DNA from: RDXT01 sp033765305
GTDB taxonomy: Bacteria; Bacteroidota; Bacteroidia; J057
Reading direction: 5' to 3'
DNA length: 64,000 bases
Assembly (NCBI GenBank): GCA_033765305.1
Contig: JANRID010000033.1
Span: 1-64,000 of the forward strand
The notes beneath the pieces are model-generated. The model made no database searches. It had not been told where the DNA came from and was given only the letters and a program-made list of their open reading frames with translations. How positions within the stretch are numbered: the first letter of the stretch is position 1; every line of letters begins with the position of its first letter. Positions 1-6,977 of the stretch are shown here, piece after piece. The position numbers and the translations under genes are program-made.

Positions 1-459
1 GCAGAACACCTGCACCAGCGGGCGGTGCTGATCGATCAGCAGGTACTCCCGCAGCGCCGGCAGCTGGCGGTAGAGGCGGAATTTCTCCCCCCGGTCGTAG
101 GCCTCCGTGCTTTCGGACAGCACCTCGGCGATCAGGACCGGATTGGTGATGGAATCGGGGTCGAAGATGCTGCTCTCGGCCGGCCCGCAGACGACGGAGG
201 CTTCGGGGTACAGAAAGCGGTTTTCCGCATCGATGCGGATGCGCACATCGCCGCTGAACGTTGAGCAGCCGCGGAGGCGGCTAAGCAGGTTGAGTTCCGT
301 CACGATATTCGCCCCCAGCGCCCCGTGATTGCGGGTGCCCCCGGCCATAGCGAACAGCTCGCCCCGGTGGTACTCGTGCCGCACCTCGGCCTGCCGCTCC
401 AGCGTCAGGTAGTCTGCGATGCTCAGGGTCTGAATCGGGATCAGCGCGCGTTCGCCCAT
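1..459 (-). CDS. Uma2-family (DUF820) endonuclease-like protein, 3' end cut by window
   Basis: The minus strand encodes 153 residues without a stop, starting at the ATG complementary to 457-459 and running off the left edge. Visible features are the N-terminal SIADYLTLERQAEVRHEYHRG segment followed by a GELFAMAGGTRNHG motif, then a block with DVRI and YPEASVVCG, then PVLIAEVLSESTEAYDRGEK and a YLLIDQ strand. This order matches the Uma2/DUF820 PD-(D/E)xK restriction-endonuclease-like family, where the Asp of the YP-(D/E) block and the Glu of the AEVLS strand would bind metal; here the first position reads Glu. Family members are about 190 residues, so roughly 40 are missing. The biological role of Uma2 proteins is mostly unknown. 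It diverges from the lipoprotein gene at 587. Confidence 0.85.
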   Translation of the reverse strand, partial: MGERALIPIQTLSIADYLTLERQAEVRHEYHRGELFAMAGGTRNHGALGANIVTELNLLSRLRGCSTFSGDVRIRIDAENRFLYPEASVVCGPAESSIFDPDSITNPVLIAEVLSESTEAYDRGEKFRLYRQLPALREYLLIDQHRPLVQVFC

Positions 460-586
460 TTGGATAGCAGTTTCACCAAAGATACATATTCCGGACCAGT
501 TTTCCATCATGCCGGCCGGGGGCCAGGGCCGAAAACCTCCGGGCGGCAATTCCGTAAGACCTTCAAACCCCTTCACATTCAGCCCG

Positions 587-1534
587 ATGCATCTGCTGCT
601 GTTCCAAGCCTGCCTGGCGCTTGCACAAGCCTGTGCGCCTGCGCCCTCCGCTTCCGCTCCGCCGCTTCCCTACGTCTGGGAGGAACGCGCGCATGCGGCG
701 CCCTACGACGCAAGCTACAACTACCAGATGTTTGCCCTGCAGGACCGGTTTTGGGTTTTCCATCCGGACGGCGTATTCATGAGTGCCGACAGCGGGCGGA
801 CGTGGACACCGTCCGGCCTGGAGGATGCTGTTGACAACCAAGCCTTTCTGGATTATGTGGTATTCAAGGACGCCGTCTATGCGCTGGGAACGTTCCGGGG
901 AAATATCGAACGCTTCCGCTGGACTTCCCGGATTGCCCGGACCACCGACCTGCGTACCTGGGAAACCGTAGCCGAGTCGAGCGGGCTGCCGCGCCGGTAT
1001 TTTTACCATCCTGTGGTATTTCAGGGCAAAATCTGGATATTCGGCGGGGAAGACGAGCAGCGCCAGTACGATGATGCCTGGTATTCCGAGGATGCCGTCC
1101 ACTGGACGAAAGCCGCTTCGGGGCTCCCCTTCGGTGCGCGGGCATCGCAGCATTTCGTGGAGTTCAACGGGCGGCTGTATATGCTGGGGCATGACGTATG
1201 GTCTTCTGCCGACGGGCTGCAATGGGTGCAGGAAACACCCCTCATCGCCGACGCCAACCTGTTCGGCTATGCAGCGCTGGTCTTCGACGGCAAGATCTGG
1301 CTCGTCGGCTGCAACCGCGCCAACCGTTTCACCAGCGAAACCTTCTGGTCGGCAGACGGCCGCAGCTGGCACACCCAGGCAGCGCCCTGGTCGCCGAGGG
1401 GCGGCGTAGCGGCAGCCGCGCTGGGCGGATACCTGCTCATGACCGGCGGCAAATTCGGCGGACCCGAGCCGGACGGGCGCAGCACCCGCTTCGTGTACAG
1501 CAACGACGTCTGGGCCATGCGCAAGGCGGAGTGA
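587..1534 (+). CDS. Beta-propeller (Kelch/sialidase-like) lipoprotein
   Basis: A 315-residue protein. The frame is open from 509, but the ATG at 587 is preferred because it starts a typical lipoprotein signal peptide with lipobox LAQAC near residue 16. The mature part contains repeated short blades with the patterns FWVFHPDGVFMSADSGRTW, KIWIFGGEDEQRQYDDAW, LYMLGHDVWSSADGLQW and KIWLVGCN, ending in GGYLLMTGGKFGG and NDVWAM. These are alternating Kelch-like (GG, W) and sialidase-like (S-x-D-x-G-x-x-W, Asp-box) blades, so a six- or seven-bladed propeller on the outer or inner membrane surface is expected. No catalytic residues of sialidases are recognisable, so the substrate is unknown. Confidence 0.8.
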   Translation: MHLLLFQACLALAQACAPAPSASAPPLPYVWEERAHAAPYDASYNYQMFALQDRFWVFHPDGVFMSADSGRTWTPSGLEDAVDNQAFLDYVVFKDAVYALGTFRGNIERFRWTSRIARTTDLRTWETVAESSGLPRRYFYHPVVFQGKIWIFGGEDEQRQYDDAWYSEDAVHWTKAASGLPFGARASQHFVEFNGRLYMLGHDVWSSADGLQWVQETPLIADANLFGYAALVFDGKIWLVGCNRANRFTSETFWSADGRSWHTQAAPWSPRGGVAAAALGGYLLMTGGKFGGPEPDGRSTRFVYSNDVWAMRKAE

Positions 1535-1603
1535 CAAAAAGCACCGCACCTCCAGGCGCCGCCTGCGTATGATGGAGCAACGCCCGATCCAATCGCGGAG
1601 CCT

Positions 1604-2077
1604 ATGAACGCCGCTTATCAGACCAAACTCGACCGCTTTCTTGCCGCCCGGCGGGTGGCAGTAGCGGGGTATTCCTTTGCGCCCGAACCCGGTACTCCCG
1701 CCAATGCAATCTACGACAAGCTGAAGGCCAATGGCCGCGAAGTCTTCGCCGTCAACCCCCATGCGCCTGCCGATCCGCCTGTGCCGGTATTCGCCTCGGT
1801 GGCCGAAATCCCCGGCGGCGTGGAGGCCGTCATGATCTGCACCCCGCCCCAGGCCACGATGCAGGTGCTGGAAGCCTGCGCCGCCCAGGGCATCCGCCAT
1901 GCCTGGATCCACCGCTCCGTCAGCAGCGGGAGCTATGTGCCCGAAGCAGACCAGTTTGCGAAGGAGCATGGCATCGAGCTGATCACCTTCGGCTGCCCCA
2001 TGATGTTCGTCACCCCCGACATCGCGCACCGCTGCATGCGCTGGATCTTCAAGGTGCAGGGAAAATTCAAGGGATAA
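1604..2077 (+). CDS. CoA-binding protein (YccU-like)
   Basis: A 157-residue single-domain protein with a Rossmann-type CoA_binding fold. It opens with strand RRVAVAGYS, followed by KLKANGREVFAVNPHA, AVMICTPPQATMQVLEACA and GIRHAWIHRSVSSGSYVPEA, and ends with GIELITFGCPMMF. The family resembles the N-terminal CoA-binding domain of succinyl-CoA synthetase alpha but has no catalytic partner domain; E. coli YccU is the usual reference. The last block (GCPMMF in place of the usual CxxM/x-H) is as seen in related short members. It lies 69 nt after the propeller lipoprotein and 60 nt before the next gene, so it may be independently expressed. Substrate and physiological role are unknown. Confidence 0.85.
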   Translation: MNAAYQTKLDRFLAARRVAVAGYSFAPEPGTPANAIYDKLKANGREVFAVNPHAPADPPVPVFASVAEIPGGVEAVMICTPPQATMQVLEACAAQGIRHAWIHRSVSSGSYVPEADQFAKEHGIELITFGCPMMFVTPDIAHRCMRWIFKVQGKFKG

Positions 2078-2110
2078 ATCCCTGCCGTTGACCGGAAACG
2101 CGGCAAGCTG

Positions 2111-2118
2111 TACCTTGC
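2111..2118 (+). promoter_or_regulatory. -7 element (TACCTTGC) before membrane-protein/purK/purE operon
   Basis: TACCTTGC lies 19 nt upstream of the ATG at 2138. It resembles the Bacteroidota -7 box TAnnTTTG and the same octamer precedes the starts at 35952, 57840 and (minus strand) 60427 in this window. No clear -33 TTG is seen. Inference from position and recurrence. Confidence 0.4.
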
Positions 2119-2137
2119 TGCCCATATCCGGTCTGCC

Positions 2138-2497
2138 ATGCTGGGAATTATTGTATTGGTCATGCTGATGACAGCGCTCGCACGCAGGGCGTTCGACAAA
2201 GGCCAGAACCGCTGGAAGTGGGTAGCCATTGGCGTAGCCGTGTGGTTCGGTACCCAGCTGGTGCTGGGGGTTGTAGCCTCGGCGGTCCTGATTGCAATAG
2301 GATACGGGGCATGGCTGCAACGCGGAGATGGGAGGCTGACGTTCGATCTGGCGGGCTTTGCAGGGGCTATACTAGGGTATGTGCTGCTGTACCGGCATGT
2401 CTCCCGGCTTCCGGAACCGGAAAGCAACGACCTGCTCATCTCCCAGCTGGGCCGGAAGCCTTCGGGCGAAGAAGACACCGATCATTCTGCCGCATGA
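2138..2497 (+). CDS. Small membrane protein of unknown function upstream of purK
   Basis: A 119-residue protein that I do not recognise. It has an N-terminal hydrophobic segment (about residues 1-16), a second around residues 27-56 that may form one or two membrane spans, and a third around residues 70-86 (FAGAILGYVLLY), followed by a charged C-terminal tail. Its stop codon overlaps the start of purK in an ATGA arrangement, so the two are almost certainly co-transcribed and translationally coupled. Nothing in the sequence suggests a role in purine synthesis; the coupling may simply reflect gene packing. It is probably an inner-membrane protein. Confidence 0.7.
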   Translation: MLGIIVLVMLMTALARRAFDKGQNRWKWVAIGVAVWFGTQLVLGVVASAVLIAIGYGAWLQRGDGRLTFDLAGFAGAILGYVLLYRHVSRLPEPESNDLLISQLGRKPSGEEDTDHSAA

Positions 2498-3639
2498 ACC
2501 CTCCCTTCTACCACGGACTCCGCGTCGGCATGCTGGGCGGCGGCCAGCTGGGCCGGATGCTGATCCAGGCCGCTGTCGATTACAACCTGCACATCCGCGT
2601 GCTGGACCCTGCCGCCGATGCGCCCTGCCGGCCCTATGCCCATGCCTTTGTGCAGGGCGATCTGATGGACTACGACACCGTGATGCGCTTCGGGCAGGAC
2701 TGCGACCTGCTGACCATCGAGATCGAGCATGTCCATGCCGGCGCCCTGGCAGCCCTGCAGGCTGCGGGCAAGATCGTCCGGCCCGATCCGTCCATCATCC
2801 GCCTGATCCAGGACAAGCGCGAGCAGAAGCTGTTTTTCCGCCAGTACGGCTTCCCTTCGGCGCCGTTCCGCCTGACCGAGACGGCTGAGGACGTGGAGGC
2901 CTTTGCGGAAGCACTGCCGCTGGTGCAGAAACTCGCCCGCGCCGGCTACGACGGGCGCGGAGTCCAGATTTTGCGCAGCCGGGCCGATCTGAGCCGGGCC
3001 TTCGATGCGCCGGGCCTGCTGGAAGACTACGTGCCGTTTGCCAAAGAGCTGGCCGTGATTGCCTCCCGGAATCCGCAGGGCGAAACCGTGGTGTATCCGG
3101 TGGTGGAAATGCAGTTTCACCCGGAGCACAATCTGGTGGAATACCTCTTCGCGCCGGCCGATATTCCGCCGCATACCGCCCATGAGGCGCAGCAGCTCGC
3201 CCGGCGGGTGCTCCACGACCTGAACTACACCGGCACGATGGCGGTGGAGCTGTTTCTGACGGAGGAAGGCGGTCTGCTGATCAACGAGCTGGCGCCCCGG
3301 CCGCACAATTCGGGCCACCACACGATCCGGGCCTGCTATACCTCCCAATACGAAAACCACCTGCGGACGATCCTCGGCCTCGCGCCCGGCGACCCCGCGC
3401 AGCATACCCCCGCAGCCATGGTCAACCTCCTCGGCGCGCCGGGCCATTCCGGCCCTGCCCGCTATGCCGGGATCGAGGAGGCCCTGCGGATGCCCGGGGT
3501 GTATCCGCATCTCTACGGCAAATCCGAGACCCGGCCCTTCCGCAAGATGGGCCATGTAACCCTCATCGATCCGGACCCGGCGCGCCTTCATGCGAAGGCA
3601 GCCCAGGTCAAGGCGCTGATTCAGGTGATTTCCGCGTAA
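2494..3639 (+). CDS. purK: 5-(carboxyamino)imidazole ribonucleotide synthase PurK
   Basis: A 381-residue ATP-grasp enzyme that converts AIR, bicarbonate and ATP to N5-CAIR in purine synthesis. The N-terminal motif GMLGGGQLGRML binds nucleotide, IEIEHV is the conserved (E-x-E-x-V) block, QDKREQKLFF begins the ATP-grasp domain, LVQKLARAGYDGRGV is the glycine-rich ATP loop, and NELAPRPHNSGHHTI carries the metal and phosphate-binding residues. KLARAGYDGRG replaces the commoner K-x-R-x-G-GYDGKG only slightly. The ATG at 2494 overlaps the upstream stop by four bases; the frame is open further upstream but homology begins here. purE follows after 18 nt. Confidence 0.95.
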   Translation: MNPPFYHGLRVGMLGGGQLGRMLIQAAVDYNLHIRVLDPAADAPCRPYAHAFVQGDLMDYDTVMRFGQDCDLLTIEIEHVHAGALAALQAAGKIVRPDPSIIRLIQDKREQKLFFRQYGFPSAPFRLTETAEDVEAFAEALPLVQKLARAGYDGRGVQILRSRADLSRAFDAPGLLEDYVPFAKELAVIASRNPQGETVVYPVVEMQFHPEHNLVEYLFAPADIPPHTAHEAQQLARRVLHDLNYTGTMAVELFLTEEGGLLINELAPRPHNSGHHTIRACYTSQYENHLRTILGLAPGDPAQHTPAAMVNLLGAPGHSGPARYAGIEEALRMPGVYPHLYGKSETRPFRKMGHVTLIDPDPARLHAKAAQVKALIQVISA

Positions 3640-3645
3640 TCTCCC

Positions 3646-3653
3646 TATCTTGG
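3646..3653 (+). promoter_or_regulatory. Possible -7 element (TATCTTGG) before purE
   Basis: TATCTTGG sits between purK and purE and ends only 4 nt before the purE ATG at 3658. If it is a promoter the transcript would be nearly leaderless; it may instead be chance, because purE is also likely read through from purK. Confidence 0.3.
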
Positions 3654-3657
3654 CGGC

Positions 3658-4158
3658 ATGGTAGGCATCATCATGGGCAGCAGTTCGGACCTCGGCGTCA
3701 TGGCCGGGGCGGAGGAAATGCTGCAGCAGTTCGGAATTCCCTGCGAAATCACGGTCGTATCGGCACACCGGACGCCGCTGCGCATGGTCGAATATGCCCG
3801 GAGCGCGCGGGCGCGCGGGCTGAAGGTCATCATTGCCGGTGCCGGCGGCGCCGCCCACCTGCCGGGCATGGTCGCCTCGCTGACCACCCTGCCCGTCATC
3901 GGCGTGCCGGTCAAGTCCTCCAATTCCATCGACGGATGGGACTCGGTGCTGTCCATCCTGCAGATGCCTTCCGGCGTGCCGGTGGCCACCGTCGCCCTCG
4001 ATGGCGCCAAAAATGCCGGTATTCTCGCCGCGCAGATCCTTGGCAGCGCCGATCCGGAGATTGCGGCCCGCCTGGAGGCCTACAAGGCCGGGCTGGAAGC
4101 CCAGGTCATGCAGATGGTCCGCGAGGTGGAGTCGCAGCGCGGCGGAGACCGGGTCTGA
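3658..4158 (+). CDS. purE: N5-carboxyaminoimidazole ribonucleotide mutase PurE
   Basis: A 166-residue class I PurE, which moves the carboxyl group of N5-CAIR to form CAIR, using the PurK product. The N-terminal phosphate-binding motif VGIIMGSSSDLGVM is intact, followed by VVSAHRTPLRM with the catalytic His, then IIAGAGGAAHLPGMVA, LPVIGVPV and GWDSVLSILQMPSGVPVATVA, all hallmarks of the family. The length is normal for bacterial PurE. It follows purK by 18 nt and is most likely its operon partner. It converges with the enoyl-CoA hydratase gene, whose stop is only 3 nt away. Confidence 0.96.
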   Translation: MVGIIMGSSSDLGVMAGAEEMLQQFGIPCEITVVSAHRTPLRMVEYARSARARGLKVIIAGAGGAAHLPGMVASLTTLPVIGVPVKSSNSIDGWDSVLSILQMPSGVPVATVALDGAKNAGILAAQILGSADPEIAARLEAYKAGLEAQVMQMVREVESQRGGDRV

Positions 4159-4161
4159 GCC

Positions 4162-4983
4162 TTATTCCCCCGTCCACACCGGCTTGCGCTTTTCCGCAAA
4201 CGCCCGGATGCCCTCCTGCGCGTCGCGGGTGAGGAGCACCTGCTGGAGCATCTGCCGCAGGTACGGATGCACCTCGTCCGGTGCTTTGCGCCGCATCTCG
4301 TCGAAGGCCTGGAGGCCCAGCCGCACGGCTGCGGGCGCCTGGGCGCAGAGCTCGGCAGCCAGCCCCTGCACAGCGCCATCGAGCGCGTCCGGCGGCACCA
4401 CATGGGTAGCCAGCCCCAGCTCCAGCGCCTCGGGCGCCAGCACCGTCCGTGCCCGCAGGCAGAAATCCAGCGCCTTGCGCGGCGGCATGACCTCCGCCAG
4501 CGAAGCCATCACCTGCATGGGCCAGATGCCGCGCTTCACCTCCGGCAATCCGAAACGGGCTGTTTCCGCCGCTACGACATAGGCAGCGCCGCAGATCAGC
4601 AGGAAGCCCCCCGCAAACACATCGCCCTGCACCCGTGCAATCACGGGGCGGTGCACCTTGCGCAGCAGTTCTGCCGGCAGGATTTCGCCCGGCTCCGGCG
4701 GAATGCTGGAATCCGTGGCCTCGGCTGCGCCGAAGAACGCTTTCAGGTCCGCGCCGGCGCAGAACGTATCGCCGGCGGCTTCCAGCACGACAGCCCGGAC
4801 GTTCCGCTCGTGATGGGCATAGCTGAGCGCGAAGGCCAGCTCGCGGATCAGCAGCGGCGAGAGCGCATTTTTTTGCGCAGGGCGGTCGAGGGTGATGGTG
4901 AGCAGGTGCCCGCGCTCCGATACGCGGATGGCGGCGAAGCGCTGCTGGGGCAGGGTGGCGGCTTGTTCGGCAGGGTAGAGCAT
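4162..4983 (-). CDS. Enoyl-CoA hydratase/isomerase family protein
   Basis: A 273-residue crotonase-fold protein. The N-terminal strand GHLLTITLDRPAQKNALS, the VVLEAAGDTFCAGADLKAFFG segment containing the first oxyanion-hole amide, then VIARVQGDVFAGGFLLICGA with the second, and the ARFGLPEVKRGIWPM block with the acid/base Glu are all visible. The Glu of the first acid position (after AGG, usually in A-x-E) is not obvious because the loop reads FAGGFLLICGAAYVV, so hydratase activity is less certain than membership of the superfamily. It lies 41 nt downstream of the Ldh-family gene in the same direction, so the two may form an operon. Confidence 0.88.
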   Translation of the reverse strand: MLYPAEQAATLPQQRFAAIRVSERGHLLTITLDRPAQKNALSPLLIRELAFALSYAHHERNVRAVVLEAAGDTFCAGADLKAFFGAAEATDSSIPPEPGEILPAELLRKVHRPVIARVQGDVFAGGFLLICGAAYVVAAETARFGLPEVKRGIWPMQVMASLAEVMPPRKALDFCLRARTVLAPEALELGLATHVVPPDALDGAVQGLAAELCAQAPAAVRLGLQAFDEMRRKAPDEVHPYLRQMLQQVLLTRDAQEGIRAFAEKRKPVWTGE

Positions 4984-5024
4984 GGCGGAGACATTGGAAA
5001 TGGCAAAAAACGCAGGCTGGCGGA

Positions 5025-6113
5025 TCAGATGGGGCTGATGAACGGAATACCGGTCTGCTGTGCAACCGCTTTCAGGTCTTCGACGACTGGCGGCAGCAGC
5101 GGGATGCCCCGGGTGCTGCGTTCGGCTTCGGCCAGGCGTTCGGGGTCGCCGGGGATCTGCACGCCGGGCGTGCCAGGGGCGGGTTTGGCAGCGCGGAAGG
5201 TGCGGATCCAGTCGTCGATCTGGGCTTTGAACTCCTCCGGATCAATGAAGCCGTCGATGCGCATGGCGCCGAAGAAATGGCCGATGCCTTTGCCTACGCT
5301 GCGGGCGGGAATTTCCTGCCGCAGGGCGAAGGGCGGGGCCCAGGGGCCCCAGTTGGCGCCGCTGAGCACGCAGCAGAGGATGTCCACCATCGCCGAAAGG
5401 GCGTAGCCCTTGTGGCCGCCCAGCTCGCGCTCGGAGCCCAGCGGCAGGAGGGCGCCGCCCTCCACCATGTCCTGCGGATGGGTGCTCATATGGCCTTCGC
5501 GGTCGAGGATCCAGCCCCTCGGCACGGGCTCGCCCTTGCGGAGGGCAATTTCGATCTTGCCGTAGGCGGCGGCGCTGGTGGCCAGGTCGATGACGATGGG
5601 GGGCTCTTCCTTGCCGGGAAAAGCAATGGCGATGGGGTTGGTGCCCAGCATGCGCTCGGCGCCCCAGAGCGGCGCCACGAGCTTGGTGCTGTTGGTCATG
5701 GACCAGCCGATGAGGTCGCGCTTGAGGGCTTCGAGCGCGTAGTAGCCGGCAATCCCGTAGTGGTTGGTGTGGCTTACGCTTACCCAGCCGGAGCCCGCCG
5801 AAGCGGCCTTGTCCATGGCGATTTCATTGGCCTTGGGCCCTACGACCAGTCCCAGGCCGTTGTCGCCGTCCACGGAGGCGGTGCTGGGGGTCTGGCGGAG
5901 GATGCGCAGGACAGGGCGGGGGTTGATGCGGCCCAGGGTGAGCATGTCCACGTAGGTGCGCAGGCGCGCGACGCCGTGCGAGTCGATGCCCCGGAGGTCG
6001 GCGGCGGAGAGCACACCGGCAGCCAGGGCGGCGTCATCAGGCGGCACGCCGAAGTGGCGGAATACGGCTTCGGTGAAATGCCGGAGGGCGTCGGGGGCGT
6101 AACGGGGTTCCAT
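5025..6113 (-). CDS. Ldh-family (malate/L-lactate-type) NAD(P)-dependent dehydrogenase
   Basis: A 362-residue member of the malate/L-lactate/L-sulfolactate dehydrogenase family, distinct from classical Rossmann LDHs. Motifs are ADLRGIDSHGVARL near residue 40, the VSVSHTNHYGIAGYY segment with the catalytic His and cofactor contacts, MTNSTKLVAPLWGAERMLGTNPIA, IDLATSAAAYGKIE, and GGHKGYALS near residue 245. The frame is open for 25 more codons upstream, but the ATG at 6113 begins MEPRYAPDALRHF, which fits the family N terminus. The family reduces 2-oxoacids or ureidoglycolate-type substrates; the exact substrate cannot be read from sequence. Confidence 0.9.
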   Translation of the reverse strand: MEPRYAPDALRHFTEAVFRHFGVPPDDAALAAGVLSAADLRGIDSHGVARLRTYVDMLTLGRINPRPVLRILRQTPSTASVDGDNGLGLVVGPKANEIAMDKAASAGSGWVSVSHTNHYGIAGYYALEALKRDLIGWSMTNSTKLVAPLWGAERMLGTNPIAIAFPGKEEPPIVIDLATSAAAYGKIEIALRKGEPVPRGWILDREGHMSTHPQDMVEGGALLPLGSERELGGHKGYALSAMVDILCCVLSGANWGPWAPPFALRQEIPARSVGKGIGHFFGAMRIDGFIDPEEFKAQIDDWIRTFRAAKPAPGTPGVQIPGDPERLAEAERSTRGIPLLPPVVEDLKAVAQQTGIPFISPI

Positions 6114-6428
6114 TGCAGCAGGATTGAGGCCGGCAACTTCGGAGGAAAAGGGGAGGGAAGCAAGCAAACCGCAAGTACGCAGCTGCAAGGAGCAAGCAGC
6201 GGGAAATACGTACGTACCGTGCGATCATGCAGATGCGCTGGATGCGCCTCCTGCGCGGGGCTATTTTCACGAGGCTGAACATATGGATCCGGCTGAGGAC
6301 GCCGGGCGGTTGTATCCGGCCAGCATATGGGACAGCTTCAGTATCTCATGCTGCGAATGCCTGTGCGGCTGACTATTGCCCAGGATGGCCTCAAAATCAG
6401 CAAAATTTAAGGTTTGCAGGATTTTTGA

Positions 6429-6452
6429 CCTTAAAAAATCGATTTTTTGAGG
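6429..6452. repeat. AT-rich palindrome (possible operator or bidirectional terminator)
   Basis: A near-perfect 24-nt inverted repeat whose core AAAAAATCGATTTTTT (6433-6448) is exactly palindromic, extended by CCTT/GAGG with one G-T pair. Flanking copies of CCTCAAAA lie at about 6391 and 6469. It has little loop, so a protein-binding site is as likely as a terminator. Confidence 0.45.
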
Positions 6453-6815
6453 CAAGACCGGTTTTGCGCCTCAAAACAGCGCGGAAACCCGGCCGCCGGC
6501 ATCGGGCCGGGGCACCTGAATCCCCCGGCAGCACGGCTCCGGGTCCCGCCTTCGGTGCCGGTTGCGCATCAAAATCCGCACATTGCTAACCTGTGCCCGC
6601 AGCGCCCTGCCAAACCGGCAGGCCGCCCCAAACCGGCCATTCGGCTTCCAATCCCCCTGAAATACGCCCCGCTGCCTGGAATCCTGCCCATCAGCCCCCA
6701 GATATGCGGCACCAGCCCCCGCGCATCTGTCCGCAAGCCCCGGCTCCTGCCGGATACCCGCGCAGGTTCGTCCGCATTTCTGTCATACATATTGCATGCC
6801 CGGTGCGGTATTTGC

Positions 6816-6845
6816 TTGCCTTACAGGAAATAAATCCTGTATTTG
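6816..6845 (+). promoter_or_regulatory. Candidate promoter of the PAS/LOV gene
   Basis: TTG at 6816-6818 and TGTATTTG at 6838-6845 are separated by 19 nt, close to the Bacteroidota TTTG-N19-TAnnTTTG pattern with one mismatch. A small dyad (ACAGGA/TCCTGT, 6823-6840) overlaps the spacer. The start codon at 6978 lies 132 nt downstream, giving a long leader. Confidence 0.4.
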
Positions 6846-6977
6846 TTCTGAAGGAGCAAACAGGTAGTACGATACCGGGAAAGAGTTGGAGGCGGGGAAT
6901 TACCCGGCAGATGGGCAGAGACCGGCTTCGGGGCTATCGCTCCGCCCCATGCACACCGACTGCCCCCCGAGTACCCT

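Larger units (their letters stand above)
6114..6977. other. Long intergenic region without a supported gene
   Basis: This 864-nt region separates the divergent Ldh-family and PAS-protein genes. No frame shows a convincing protein. Part of it (about 6390-6480) is much more AT-rich than the surroundings and contains CCTCAAAA-like repeats and a strong palindrome. The right end carries a plausible promoter for the PAS gene. Confidence 0.6.

Noticed and set aside
563..2320. 585-codon minus-strand frame
   Set aside because: Antisense to the propeller lipoprotein and CoA-binding genes, both with family motifs.
6569..6790. 73-codon minus-strand frame in the gap before the PAS gene
   Set aside because: Composition is Gly/Arg-rich and typical of random GC-rich frames; no start context or family.
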